Source: Arthrobacter alpinus
GTDB lineage: Bacteria; Actinomycetota; Actinomycetes; Actinomycetales; Micrococcaceae
Direction: 5' to 3'
Length of the DNA stretch: 64,000 bases
Assembly (NCBI RefSeq): GCF_900105965.1
Contig: NZ_FNTV01000001.1
Coordinates: 2,418,001-2,482,000, forward strand
Of this stretch, positions 56,068 through 64,000 are shown piece by piece. The translations under genes and the position numbers were made by a program. Every line of letters begins with the position of its first letter. The stretch's first letter is position 1. The notes under the pieces are model-generated. The model searched no databases. It was not told where the DNA came from and was given only the letters and a program-made list of their open reading frames with translations.

Positions 56068-57146
56068 TTGCTCTCCCCCTCGGTGGTGGCGGTCGGCGCG
56101 AACCCGGCCGGCCGGCGTCGTGCTTCTGCATCCAGGGCCTGGGCGGCGTAGCCGTTGGGGGTGCCGAAGCGGTCCCCCTCAACGAAGTTGTCAGCCATCA
56201 AGGTCACCAGTTCATAGCCCACGTGGCTGGCGGCGATGCCCGTGATCTCAGCGTGGTCGTAGGCCGGGGCCACCTCCACGATGTCTGCTCCCACCAGGTT
56301 CATGCCGCGGAAGCCGCGAATGATCTCGATCAGCTCTCGGCTCGTGATGCCGCCGGCCTCTGGGGTTCCGGTGCCGGGGGCGTGCGCCGGGTCCAGGACG
56401 TCAATGTCCACGGAGATGTAAAGCGGGCGGCTGCCGATGCGGTCGCGGATCTTCGCTACTGTCTCGAGGACGCCCTGGTAGTAAACGTCGGCGGCGGTGA
56501 CGATGCCGAAACCGAAGCGGTGATCGTCGTCGAGGTCCTTCTTGCCGTAGAGCGGACCGCGGGTGCCAACATGCGAGATGGCTTCGGTGTCCAAGATGCC
56601 TTCCTCCACGGCGCGGCGGAAGGGGGTGCCGTGCGTGTATTCGGCACCGAAGTAGGTGTCCCAGGTGTCCAGGTGCGCGTCAAAGTGCAGCATGGCCACG
56701 GGCTCGCCGGCGCGCTCGGCGGCGGCGCGCAGCAGCGGCAGGGCAATCGTGTGGTCGCCACCGATGGTCAGCAGTTTGGCGCCGCCGGCGGTCAGATCCA
56801 GCGCGTTCTGCTGGATGGTCTCAATGGCTCCATTGATATTGAACGGGTTCACGGCCATGTCGCCGGCGTCGGCAACCTGGCAGTTTTCAAAGGGGGAGAC
56901 ATCCCAGGCCGGGTTGTAGGGGCGCAGCAGGCGGCTGGCCTCGCGCACATGGTTGGCGCCGAAGCGGGCACCCGGGCGGTAGGAGACGCCGCTGTCGAAG
57001 GGGACTCCCACAACGGCAACATCGGCCTTGGCAACCTGGTCCAGTCGCGGGAGGCGCGCGTACGTCGCAGCGCCCGCATAGCGCGGAATTTGGGAAGAAT
57101 CGATCGGGCCAAGGTTCCCGTTCGCCTCGATACGGAGCTCTTTCAT
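56064..57146 (-). CDS. Agmatinase-family ureohydrolase (possible guanidinobutyrase)
   Basis: 360 residues from the ATG at 57146 (GAGGA upstream); a longer frame to 57266 crosses the promoter repeat and is rejected. The Mn-binding motifs are complete: GGDH at 129-132, DAHLDTWD at 156-163 and SVDIDVLDP near residue 245. It cleaves a guanidino compound to urea and an amine. With the AruI-like enzyme overlapping its stop by four bases, 4-guanidinobutyrate is a likely substrate, with agmatine as the other choice. Confidence 0.9.
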   Translation of the reverse strand: MKELRIEANGNLGPIDSSQIPRYAGAATYARLPRLDQVAKADVAVVGVPFDSGVSYRPGARFGANHVREASRLLRPYNPAWDVSPFENCQVADAGDMAVNPFNINGAIETIQQNALDLTAGGAKLLTIGGDHTIALPLLRAAAERAGEPVAMLHFDAHLDTWDTYFGAEYTHGTPFRRAVEEGILDTEAISHVGTRGPLYGKKDLDDDHRFGFGIVTAADVYYQGVLETVAKIRDRIGSRPLYISVDIDVLDPAHAPGTGTPEAGGITSRELIEIIRGFRGMNLVGADIVEVAPAYDHAEITGIAASHVGYELVTLMADNFVEGDRFGTPNGYAAQALDAEARRRPAGFAPTATTEGESK

Positions 57147-57241
57147 GGATGTCCTCATCTCTAGGGCAGTGACTCGGAAGATGCGGCGCAGTTGACGTGC
57201 GTCACATCCGAGTAGTTGTTCACCATCGTACAACTCAAGTT

Positions 57242-57271
57242 GCCTAATGTGAACCAAATGTTTCACATTAG
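57242..57271. promoter_or_regulatory. Shared element 1 and inverted repeat in the agmatinase promoter
   Basis: GCCTAAT (57242-57248), six bases, then CAAATGTT (57255-57262) matches the element at 60129-60149. Overlapping it, CTAATGTGAA (57244-57253) and TTCACATTAG (57262-57271) form exact 10-base inverted arms. This is a probable binding site for the XRE-cupin regulator. Confidence 0.7.
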
Positions 57272-57377
57272 ATACTTTTGCCGCGCTGGCCGCCCGGACT
57301 GTGACCCAGAAAATAGCGGCGTATAGATTCCGTTAAGAACCCGCTCAGACCCCCCTTCCCGGTGCTAGTCTCCATAT

Positions 57378-57431
57378 GCCGGGCGGTGGAACCCCAATTC
57401 ATCGCCCGGCACTCGGCCGTCCCTGGACGGC
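57378..57431 (+). ncRNA. Two-hairpin leader before the APC permease
   Basis: GCCGGGCG (57378-57385) pairs with CGCCCGGC (57403-57410), and GCCGTCC (57416-57422) pairs with GGACGGC (57425-57431) across a tiny loop. The two hairpins lie 20 bases before the preferred GTG start. It could be a regulatory leader, but it does not match a riboswitch I can name. Confidence 0.45.
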
Positions 57432-57451
57432 ATCACACCGAAAGGCCTCGC

Positions 57452-59431
57452 GTGACCTCGCTGACCAAAGCTCCAAGCGAACCCTGGGATACAGGGAAGC
57501 TCCACGGAAAGGCAGCCATGCATCAATGGCTGCTTGAGGGCATGCCGGAAAGTTCAGGCAAACGGCAAGGACCACACGGTCGCCCTGCTGCCAACCACAA
57601 ACCGCATTCGTGGTGGCGCGTCATGTGCCTGACAGGTCTGGATTACTTCTCCACCCTTGGCTACCAGCCGGCCATCGCCGCGTTGGCCGCTGGAGTGCTG
57701 GCACCGCTAGCCACAATTGTGCTGGTGCTGGTCACCTTGCTCGGCGCCCTTCCCGTCTACAAGCGCGTAGCCAGGGAAAGTCCCAACGGAGCCGGTTCCA
57801 TCGCCATGCTCGAGCGCCTGCTCCCGCGCTGGTGGGGCAAGTTGTTTGTTCTGGCACTGCTGGGATTTGCCGCGACCGACTTCATGATCACCATTACGCT
57901 TTCGGCTGCTGATGCCACAGCGCACGTCATCGAAAATCCCTTTGCACCTGATTTCCTTCATGGACAGAACGTCATCATCACCCTTGTGCTGGTTGCCGCC
58001 CTGGCGGCGGTCTTCCTGCGTGGATTCAAGGAGGCCATCGGCATCGCCGTGGTTCTTGTGGCCGTCTTCCTGACATTGAACCTTGTAGTCATCACCATTG
58101 CACTGATCAAAGTGGTGCACAGCCCGGTCCTGACGAACGATTGGTGGACGGCGCTCACCACTCAACACGGCAACCCCATCATGGTTGTGGCCATTGCCCT
58201 CCTGGTGTTCCCCCGGCTGGCGTTGGGTCTCTCCGGATTTGAGACGGGCGTTGCCGTCATGCCTCAAATCAAGGGCCCAGACACTGACACTGAAGATAAC
58301 CCGAAGGGCCGCATCAGGGGCGCCCACCGTCTGCTGACCACGGCCGCGGTTATCATGAGCACGTTCCTGATCACCTCATCCCTGGCCACCACCATATTGA
58401 TCCCGGCGGCCCAGTTTCAGCCCGGCGGAGAAGCCAATGGCCGAGCTCTGGCCTTCCTCGCCCACGATCTCCTGGGTGAAGGCTTCGGCACTGTTTACGA
58501 TGTCAGCACCATCGCCATCCTGTGGTTTGCCGGGGCAAGCGCCATGGCAGGATTGCTCAACCTGGTCCCGCGTTATCTGCCGCGCTTTGGCATGGCACCC
58601 GAGTGGGCCGGTGCCGTCAGGCCGCTGGTCCTGGTGTTCACCGCCGTCGCACTTTTGATCACCATTATTTTCAAGGCCGACGTCGATGCCCAGGGAGGTG
58701 CCTACGCCACCGGCGTGCTGGTGCTCATCACCTCGGCGGCGATCGCCGTAACGCTTTCCGCCAAACGCAAGGGCGAGCGTGGCAAGACCATCGGCTTTGG
58801 CGCAGTCTCGCTGGCGTTCCTCTACACCACCGTGGCGAACTCGATCGAGCGGCCGGACGGGCTCAAGATCGCCCTGATGTTTATTTTGGGCATTGTGGTG
58901 GTCAGCCTGCTCTCACGCATACGCCGCTCCTTTGAGCTGCGGGCCACCTACATTCGCATGGATGAGGCCGCGATGGGCTTCGTGGCCGCCGTGGATGAGG
59001 GCAATATTCGCATCATCTCCCACGATCCCAAGAAGCGCAGCGCTGCCGCGTACCGACGCAAGCTGACGCAGGCCACGCAGGTCAATGAAATGGGAGATCC
59101 GCGTTGCGTGCTGTTCATGGAAGTCATTGTGGATGACTCCTCGGACTTTGAAACGGCCCTCGAGGTCCGCGGCATCACCCGGCACGGCTACAAAATTCTG
59201 CAGGTGCACAGCTCCAACGTCCCGAACACCATCGCCGCCGTGCTGCTGCACATTCGCGACGCCACGGGCATGATCCCGCACATTTACTTCCGCTGGACCG
59301 AGGGAAACCCCATCAACAATCTGCTCAAATACTTGCTGATCGGTGAGGGCGAAATTGCCCCCGTCACGAGGGAAGTGCTGCGCGAAGCCGAACCCGAACT
59401 CACCCAACGCCCCTGGGTCCACGTCGGCTGA
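57452..59431 (+). CDS. APC-superfamily permease with C-terminal cytosolic domain
   Basis: 659 residues from the GTG at 57452 (AAAGG upstream); the open frame to 57362 would cross the leader hairpins. The [21 protein letters not shown] region begins 12 membrane segments of amino-acid transporter type. A soluble C-terminal domain of about 170 residues (from about residue 490) follows. Many actinobacteria carry this large permease; some distant relatives carry K+ (KimA), so amino acid or K+ transport are both possible. Confidence 0.85.
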   Translation: MTSLTKAPSEPWDTGKLHGKAAMHQWLLEGMPESSGKRQGPHGRPAANHKPHSWWRVMCLTGLDYFSTLGYQPAIAALAAGVLAPLATIVLVLVTLLGALPVYKRVARESPNGAGSIAMLERLLPRWWGKLFVLALLGFAATDFMITITLSAADATAHVIENPFAPDFLHGQNVIITLVLVAALAAVFLRGFKEAIGIAVVLVAVFLTLNLVVITIALIKVVHSPVLTNDWWTALTTQHGNPIMVVAIALLVFPRLALGLSGFETGVAVMPQIKGPDTDTEDNPKGRIRGAHRLLTTAAVIMSTFLITSSLATTILIPAAQFQPGGEANGRALAFLAHDLLGEGFGTVYDVSTIAILWFAGASAMAGLLNLVPRYLPRFGMAPEWAGAVRPLVLVFTAVALLITIIFKADVDAQGGAYATGVLVLITSAAIAVTLSAKRKGERGKTIGFGAVSLAFLYTTVANSIERPDGLKIALMFILGIVVVSLLSRIRRSFELRATYIRMDEAAMGFVAAVDEGNIRIISHDPKKRSAAAYRRKLTQATQVNEMGDPRCVLFMEVIVDDSSDFETALEVRGITRHGYKILQVHSSNVPNTIAAVLLHIRDATGMIPHIYFRWTEGNPINNLLKYLLIGEGEIAPVTREVLREAEPELTQRPWVHVG

Positions 59432-59475
59432 CACCGCCCATGCCTGAGGCGTCGCGCAGCGGGGTGGGTTGAACG

Positions 59476-60063
59476 TCAGCTGTTGCCGGAACCCGATGCT
59501 GCGGGGACCAGAATCCACAGGGCTTCCACGGGGTTATGCGTGCGGTTTTCCCAACTGTGCGGCTCGCGCCCGGGGAAGGAGAGCGTATCCCCGGACTTCA
59601 GGTCATAGGACTCACCCGTCATGATGAGAGTCAAGTCACCGCTGATGATATGCAGCACATCCACGTCGCAGTCCACGGCATACAACTCGGACTCACCGCG
59701 GCCATAAGGTTCGATCGTCGCACTGAGGACTTGGAGCCTGCGTTCCGAGCGGGAGGTTAGCAGCCGCTCAACAATTCCCTCGCCACCCAAGGAAATGCGC
59801 GGCCCCTCTCCCCTGCGGCTTAGGTGAGTTTCCGGAGCGGCGAACAAATCGCCGATGGAAATGGAAAGAACCTGACACATAGTCACAAGCGAGGCCACGC
59901 TGGGTGAGGTCAGGTCCCGTTCAACCCTGCTAAGAAAACCCTTTGTCAGGCCAGTGGCATCAGCCACCTGCTCAATGGTGAGCCGCTGATCTTGCCGAGC
60001 AGCACGGATGCGCGATCCAATCGCAACCGGCTCGGAGCTCGGTTCCAGGGGCAATGCTTTCAT
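59476..60063 (-). CDS. XRE-type regulator with cupin domain
   Basis: 195 residues. The helix-turn-helix (RLTIEQVADATGLTKGFLSRVER) is at the N-terminus and a C-terminal cupin has HIISGDLTLIM and DTLSFPGREPHSW. Regulators of this layout (PuuR-like) often control polyamine or guanidino-compound genes. It lies between the APC permease and the symporter and is divergent from the symporter, with a shared element in between that recurs upstream of the agmatinase gene. It probably controls both. Confidence 0.88.
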   Translation of the reverse strand: MKALPLEPSSEPVAIGSRIRAARQDQRLTIEQVADATGLTKGFLSRVERDLTSPSVASLVTMCQVLSISIGDLFAAPETHLSRRGEGPRISLGGEGIVERLLTSRSERRLQVLSATIEPYGRGESELYAVDCDVDVLHIISGDLTLIMTGESYDLKSGDTLSFPGREPHSWENRTHNPVEALWILVPAASGSGNS

Positions 60064-60128
60064 GACGGCTCCTCATAGTTGCCCAATTTTTCACGCGGCA
60101 CATTGACTGTAACTACCATCACAGTTTA

Positions 60129-60149
60129 GCCTAATAGACAACAAATGTT
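60129..60149. promoter_or_regulatory. Shared element 2 in the regulator/symporter promoter
   Basis: GCCTAAT (60129-60135), six bases, CAAATGTT (60142-60149): same spacing and sequence as the copy at 57242-57262. CAACAAATGTTG is also a short imperfect palindrome here. It lies in the divergent promoter of the XRE-cupin gene and the symporter. Confidence 0.7.
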
Positions 60150-60234
60150 GCTCAAGAGGCAATTCCCGTTGGATGGAACCCAACTACCATTTTCTTAGGG
60201 TAAATCCCATAACTTTCGCACACTGGAGCATCAC

Positions 60235-61749
60235 GTGGACTTAAACATCGGCATAGTTGTCATATATTTAGTGGCCATGTTGGCCTTTGGCTGGTGGGGT
60301 AAATCCCGTACCAAGAACAATAGCGACTTTCTCGTCGCCGGCCGCCGCCTCGGCCCGTTCCTCTACACCGGAACCATGGCCGCCGTCGTGCTTGGCGGGG
60401 CCTCCACTGTTGGTGGCGTGGGTCTTGGCTACAAGTTCGGCATCTCCGGCATGTGGCTGGTGGTCGCGATCGGCGTAGGCGTATTGCTGTTAAGCGTGCT
60501 CTTTGCCCCAACGCTGCAGAAGCTGAAAATCTACACGGTTTCCCAAATGCTGAGCCTGCGCTACGGCCAGGAGACCACCAAGGTGTCAGGCATCGTCATG
60601 CTGGCCTACACGATCATGATCTCGGCAACTTCCACCGGCGCCTACGCCACCATCTTCGTGGTGCTGTTCGGTTGGGATCGCTGGCTGGCCATCGCCGTCG
60701 GCGGTGCGATCGTCTTGGTCTACTCGACCATTGGCGGCATGTGGTCCATCACCCTGGCCGACCAGGTTCAGTTCGTCATCAAGACCGTGGGCGTCTTCTT
60801 CCTCATGCTCCCGTTTGCTTGGAACGCCGCGGGCGGCATTGACGGCATCCGTGAGCGCGTGGATGCAAGCTTCTTCCAGTGGGACGGCATCGGCACCCAA
60901 ACCATCATCACCTACTTTGTGGTTTACACCCTGGGCCTGCTCATTGGCCAGGACATTTGGCAGCGCGTCTTTACGGCCCGCACCCCGGAAGTTGCCCGCT
61001 GGGGCGGTGCCACCGCCGGCATTTACTGCATCCTCTACGGTGTGGCCGGCGCATTGATCGGAATGGCCGCCTCCGTGGCCCTATCCACCACTGTGGAACT
61101 CAAGGACGACGTCTATGCCCTCGTCGCCACGGAACTGCTGCCCATCGGCATCGGTGGCATCGTGCTGGCCGCCGCCGTTGCAGCCATGATGTCCACGGCA
61201 TCCGGTTCGCTCATTGCCGCCGCCACGGTGGCCCGCAAGGACGTCATTCCCTTCGTCGCCAGCTGGTTCGGCAAGGACATCGACAACTCCGATTCCGCCA
61301 ACCCGGAGCACGACATCAAGGCAAACCGCTGGTACATCCTGGTGATCGGCCTGCTTGTGGTGCTGATTTCCATCGTGGTCAACGACGTGGTGTTCGCCCT
61401 GACCATCGCTTACGACATCTTGGTAGGCGGCCTGCTCGTGGCCATCATTGGCGGCCTCATCTGGAAGCGCGGCACCGGCCTGGGCGCAGCCTGGTCCATG
61501 GCCGTTGGCTGCGTGGTCACCATCGCCTCCTTGGTCATCTACGCCACCGGCATCATCCACAGCGTCGATGGCATCTACGCCAACGAACCTATCTACTTCG
61601 GGCTGATCGCCTCGTTGGTTGTCTACGTTGTGGTTTCGTGGCTTACCCCGGCCACCCCGGCCCACATCCGCAAAGTCTGGGATGACCGCCTGGCAGCGGC
61701 CGCCACCGATTCCAACACCGATGAGGTGCCTGCGGACCTGCAGAAGTAA
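60235..61749 (+). CDS. Sodium:solute symporter family protein
   Basis: 504 residues with 13 predicted membrane segments. FLVAGRRLGPFLYTGTMAAVVLGG near the N-terminus is the SSS family pattern. It starts with GTG at 60235, preceded by GGAG at seven bases. The shared promoter element and the guanidino-type enzymes nearby suggest a guanidino compound or polyamine substrate, which is inferred. Confidence 0.9.
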   Translation: MDLNIGIVVIYLVAMLAFGWWGKSRTKNNSDFLVAGRRLGPFLYTGTMAAVVLGGASTVGGVGLGYKFGISGMWLVVAIGVGVLLLSVLFAPTLQKLKIYTVSQMLSLRYGQETTKVSGIVMLAYTIMISATSTGAYATIFVVLFGWDRWLAIAVGGAIVLVYSTIGGMWSITLADQVQFVIKTVGVFFLMLPFAWNAAGGIDGIRERVDASFFQWDGIGTQTIITYFVVYTLGLLIGQDIWQRVFTARTPEVARWGGATAGIYCILYGVAGALIGMAASVALSTTVELKDDVYALVATELLPIGIGGIVLAAAVAAMMSTASGSLIAAATVARKDVIPFVASWFGKDIDNSDSANPEHDIKANRWYILVIGLLVVLISIVVNDVVFALTIAYDILVGGLLVAIIGGLIWKRGTGLGAAWSMAVGCVVTIASLVIYATGIIHSVDGIYANEPIYFGLIASLVVYVVVSWLTPATPAHIRKVWDDRLAAAATDSNTDEVPADLQK

Positions 61750-61764
61750 GGGCCCAATATTGTT

Positions 61765-61808
61765 GGTGGTGGGTGGTGACGTAATTTATTACGTCCCCAC
61801 CCACCACC
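61765..61808. terminator. Long hairpin after the symporter gene
   Basis: Arms of 21 bases (GGTGGTGGGTGGTGACGTAAT and its near-complement at 61788-61808) pair with one mismatch and a two-base loop. No run of T follows, so it may end transcription weakly or stabilise the 3' end of the mRNA. Confidence 0.7.
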
Positions 61809-61960
61809 AGCCGTTTAAGCAGTAGCCTTGATTACAGCTTCATGAGATGCGGCGCCAAGCTCCGACTGGCCGCACACCAACCCCATGCTTCACGGGTGGT
61901 TCGGATGAGGAAGTGACCGGTGGAAAAGTTCCACGGTAAGAGCATGCAAAGGCATTGACC

Positions 61961-62245
61961 ATGACCCTGACTTCTGTTGCCCCCGCAATCAAGCGCCCGT
62001 CCACCCGCACCTCCGGAATTCCGGTGCTGCCCGCCGTGGACATCAACCTCGGTGCCGTCACCTTTTTCACCCCCACCGGCCACCACGCCTACTTCTCACC
62101 CGAGGCGGTGGAGTTGGTTGATGCGCTGGAGCGTGCAGTGCGCCCGGCCCTGTGGATCCCCGAGATTGGCACCCTGGTCATCACCGTGGCGCAAACCGGT
62201 GTGCGCGCCGGCCGCGGCCTGGGCTTCCGGCTGTCCGCCTACTAG
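61961..62245 (+). CDS. Small conserved-type protein, unknown function
   Basis: 94 residues from the ATG at 61961 (AAAGG eight bases upstream), with a TTG in frame six bases earlier. The composition is ordinary for a globular protein with alternating beta-like stretches (VDINLGAVTFFTPTGHHAYF). No signal peptide or membrane segment. No family recognised. Confidence 0.55.
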   Translation: MTLTSVAPAIKRPSTRTSGIPVLPAVDINLGAVTFFTPTGHHAYFSPEAVELVDALERAVRPALWIPEIGTLVITVAQTGVRAGRGLGFRLSAY

Positions 62246-62340
62246 GTCTCCCCCAACCACGCACGACGCCGGGTACCCGGCTAGGACTGACCCGCTCGCC
62301 AAGGTGCGGAGCTTAGTACGCGTGGCCCAGCGTCAACGAC

Positions 62341-62715
62341 CTAGAAGTATGGCTGGGTAATGAGCTCTTGACCGTGCCCCGCCGGATCCTTCACGTAGAA
62401 TCCGCGTCCGCCGTGCTCTGTGTTCGTCTCGCCCGCACGCGTCATTTGCGGGTCGGCCCAGTACTCCACGTGCTGGTCATTGAGGCGCGCCACGGCTCGA
62501 TCAAAGTGGGCATCGTCGACCAGAAAAGCGTAGTGCTGCATCTGAATTTCCACGGGCGGCTCTGCAAATTGCAGCATCACGCCTCCGTCGAGAATGATGT
62601 TGCTGAACGGCCCCCAGGACTGGGCAGGTTCGGCTTCGATCAGCTCGCAATAAAAGCGCGCGGATTCGTCACGATCCTTGGCGGCAATGATGGTGTGATT
62701 GAAAATTGCTGACAC
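62341..62715 (-). CDS. VOC-family (glyoxalase-like) protein
   Basis: 124 residues from the GTG at 62715, chosen because AAGGAG lies six bases before it; an ATG at 62730 lacks this and upstream in-frame residues do not look coding. One vicinal-oxygen-chelate module is present: FNHTIIAAKDRDESARFY at the start, HYAFLVDDAHFDRAV in the middle and FYVKDPAGHGQEL at the end, with the metal-ligand His and Glu positions. It may be a glyoxalase, a dioxygenase-like protein or a resistance protein; substrate unknown. Confidence 0.85.
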   Translation of the reverse strand: MSAIFNHTIIAAKDRDESARFYCELIEAEPAQSWGPFSNIILDGGVMLQFAEPPVEIQMQHYAFLVDDAHFDRAVARLNDQHVEYWADPQMTRAGETNTEHGGRGFYVKDPAGHGQELITQPYF

Positions 62716-62945
62716 GTTAGTCTCCTTCATTTGCTGAAAAGTCGCTTGTTCACATAGGCCCATTGCGTGCGTGGTGCATCGCGGGACATGGCGCAATTGC
62801 TTCAGGGCGAAGGAGGCGCCCTGCTGCGCGAGGGAATCAACGCAGGGCACGGGGCGGAACTCAAGAACCAGCCGGTTGGCCAATCCGTGGTTGGCGCAAG
62901 GCCGATCCGGTAATCACCCGTTTAGCCTACAGTTGGCGGGAACTC

Positions 62946-63173
62946 TTATTCAATGGTGGCGATCACGGCACCCTGAGCCACCTCGTCTCCCTCGGCAACC
63001 ACCCACGCCAAGGTGCCGGCAACCGGGGTGTTGATCTCGGCGTCGAATTTGTTGACAGTAACCTCGGCAATGACCTGGTAGGCAGCCACGGCGCTACCGT
63101 CTGGCGCACGCCACTCCAGGAGGACGCCGGGTTCGGCAGGATCACCTGACATCATCGGGAAGAGGATTTCCAT
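62946..63173 (-). CDS. Stand-alone lipoyl/biotinyl-type domain protein
   Basis: 75 residues. The whole protein is one lipoyl-like domain (EVTVNKFDAEINTPVAG). The modifiable Lys is Lys42 in VNKF, where lipoyl domains usually have TDKA and biotin domains have AMKM. A small stand-alone domain of this type could be a carrier for an unidentified enzyme. No partner gene is visible nearby. Confidence 0.75.
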   Translation of the reverse strand: MEILFPMMSGDPAEPGVLLEWRAPDGSAVAAYQVIAEVTVNKFDAEINTPVAGTLAWVVAEGDEVAQGAVIATIE

Positions 63174-63281
63174 GCCCCACCGCCTTTCGGGCCGGCTGCG
63201 CGACCCTGCAACGAAAGCTTATGCGAGTCCGGTCCCTCAGGGAATGCACAGCGGAACCCCGGCCTAGGAATGCCGTTCAAT

Positions 63282-63491
63282 TCACGCGCCGGGGGCAGCT
63301 TTTTTCTTCACGGCCATGGCGGTTGCACTCCACGCGGCGGCCAGCGCTGCGGCGGTGCTCGATGCCATAACCACCATTCCAACATTGCCTTTGATCAGCC
63401 CGGCAACAACCAACGCGGCCATTGAGACCAGTCCCAAGGCAAACCCCAGCCACGTGTAGCGGGCTCCGCTGTTTGCGGTGGTGGCGTTCAT
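63282..63491 (-). CDS. Small two-span membrane protein
   Basis: 69 residues. GGAG lies six bases before the ATG at 63491. Two hydrophobic segments (WLGFALGLVSMAALVVAGLI and GMVVMASSTAAALAAAWSA) are followed by a basic C-terminus (VKKKAAPGA). No family recognised. Confidence 0.65.
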   Translation of the reverse strand: MNATTANSGARYTWLGFALGLVSMAALVVAGLIKGNVGMVVMASSTAAALAAAWSATAMAVKKKAAPGA

Positions 63492-63669
63492 GGGTGGCTC
63501 CTTGGAGATGGAAAGTGGATGAATTGAAGCGATGCCATGACCCTACGCAAGTACTTTCTGTAATTGCTTCATACTTTCCGGTGGGCCGAAACTTTTTCGC
63601 TAGGACAACCAGCCGAAAAACCGCGATAATCCGCGCTAAAGTTGAGGCTGACTTTGAGGAGCAAGACCC

Positions 63670-64000
63670 GTGGCAGAACGCATCCCCACCCCAGCCGAGA
63701 TAAAGCGGTGGCGTCAGTACCTGGCCGATGAACGGGCCGAGGCAGCCGTGTATCGTGATTTGGCCAAACGCCGAGAAGGCGAAGAGCAACAAATTCTGTT
63801 GTCCTTGGCTGAAGCTGAAGGACGTCACGAACAGCACTGGCTCAACCTCCTGGGTTCGCATGCGGGCCCACCGGTGCGGGCCTCCTTGCGCAATCAAGTG
63901 CTGGGTCTGCTGGCCCGCCGCTTCGGATCTGTCTTTGTCTTGGCGCTGGCCCAGCGCTCAGAATCGCGCTCCCCCTACGCTGGCGACGTTGATGCCACCG
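63670..64000 (+). CDS. VIT1/CCC1-family protein with N-terminal rubrerythrin-like domain, 3' end cut off
   Basis: The GTG at 63670 (GGAG eight bases before) opens a frame that runs off the window. The visible 110 residues begin VAERIPTPAEIKRWRQYL and contain ferritin-like Glu and His motifs (DERAEAAVYRDL, EAEGRHEQHWLNLL), as in the N-terminal domain of actinobacterial VIT1/CCC1-family proteins. The later membrane part lies outside. An iron or manganese transport role is inferred from the family. Confidence 0.75.
   Translation, partial: MAERIPTPAEIKRWRQYLADERAEAAVYRDLAKRREGEEQQILLSLAEAEGRHEQHWLNLLGSHAGPPVRASLRNQVLGLLARRFGSVFVLALAQRSESRSPYAGDVDAT

Noticed and set aside
57147..57266. N-terminal extension of the agmatinase frame
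   Set aside because: It crosses the inverted repeat at 57244-57271 and has no good start signal; the ATG at 57146 fits family length and has GAGGA upstream.
57425..57454. Glycine-riboswitch-like CACCGAAAGG next to the APC start
   Set aside because: Only this short string resembles the conserved core; the rest of the glycine riboswitch architecture is absent. The c-di-AMP (ydaO) consensus was also considered and does not match.
62268..62281. Perfect palindrome GCCGGGTACCCGGC
   Set aside because: It has no loop and no T-run, and no regulator site of this kind is known to me; it may be chance in GC-rich DNA.
63277..63897. Long minus-strand open frame at the right end
   Set aside because: It overlaps the small membrane protein and the VIT1/CCC1-like gene on the other frames; the competing frames have family matches and good start signals while this one has none.
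1..64000. tRNA, rRNA, CRISPR, IS element or prophage genes
   Set aside because: None was seen on inspection: no regular spacer-repeat pattern, no transposase or integrase frame, and no recognisable RNA gene. A tRNA search was not run.

Overview
The window looks like chromosome of a high-GC actinobacterium of the Micrococcaceae, most likely Arthrobacter or a close relative. The basis is gene content and style: many GTG starts, overlapping start/stop pairs, MmyB-type regulators, an ACR3-type arsenic operon with an ArsR of actinobacterial Cys layout, PH-domain membrane proteins, a fused DppD-DppF ATPase and short interspersed palindromes. No rRNA, tRNA, CRISPR array, transposase or prophage gene was seen. 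Genus assignment is inference.

Layout. 1-6.5 kb: the end of a xylulokinase-like gene, then a LacI-controlled multiple-monosaccharide ABC transporter (chvE-mmsA-mmsB). 6.7-9.6 kb: MmyB-type regulator, SDR and aldo/keto reductase in one operon. 9.7-10.8 kb: two small membrane proteins. 10.9-16.7 kb: dipeptide/oligopeptide ABC transporter operon (dppB-dppC-dppDF-dppA). 17.2-21.2 kb: an unusual S1-domain/coiled-coil/RelE-like protein, isopentenyl-diphosphate isomerase, an SDR and a membrane-anchored protein. 21.3-30.5 kb: a large catabolic operon (TIM-barrel isomerase, fused DhaK-DhaL kinase, RpiB, 3-hydroxyacyl-CoA-dehydrogenase-like enzyme, SDR, a 35-residue membrane peptide, MFS transporter, TIM homologue) bracketed by GntR and TetR regulators. 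It reads best as a C4 polyol/tetrulose (erythritol/threitol/erythrulose) pathway. 30.7-32.5 kb: alpha/beta hydrolase and FMN reductase. 32.5-37.3 kb: asparagine operon (FadR-type regulator, asparaginase, aspartase, permease). 37.4-41.6 kb: a DUF5107 gene broken by one in-frame TGA, a membrane protein, a TIGR01777 epimerase and its TetR regulator. 41.7-46.0 kb: arsenic resistance island. 46.1-49.4 kb: acetyltransferase, membrane proteins, NmrA-like protein and a cap-like protein. 49.5-54.3 kb: an HSP90-family chaperone beside a giant TPR protein. 54.4-61.7 kb: AruI-like ThDP enzyme plus agmatinase-family ureohydrolase, APC permease, XRE-cupin regulator and Na+/solute symporter. 61.9-64 kb: small proteins (VOC, lipoyl-like, membrane) and the start of a VIT1/CCC1-family gene.

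The most interesting points are: a palindrome (CCTATAGGAT) shared by the GntR gene and the catabolic operon it should control; a GCCTAAT-N6-CAAATGTT element shared by the agmatinase and symporter promoters; the HSP90-TPR pair; the S1/RelE-like fusion; the 35-residue peptide next to the MFS transporter; and a four-copy palindromic repeat at 37.3 kb. All functional names rest on motif and family recognition by eye; no database search was run.
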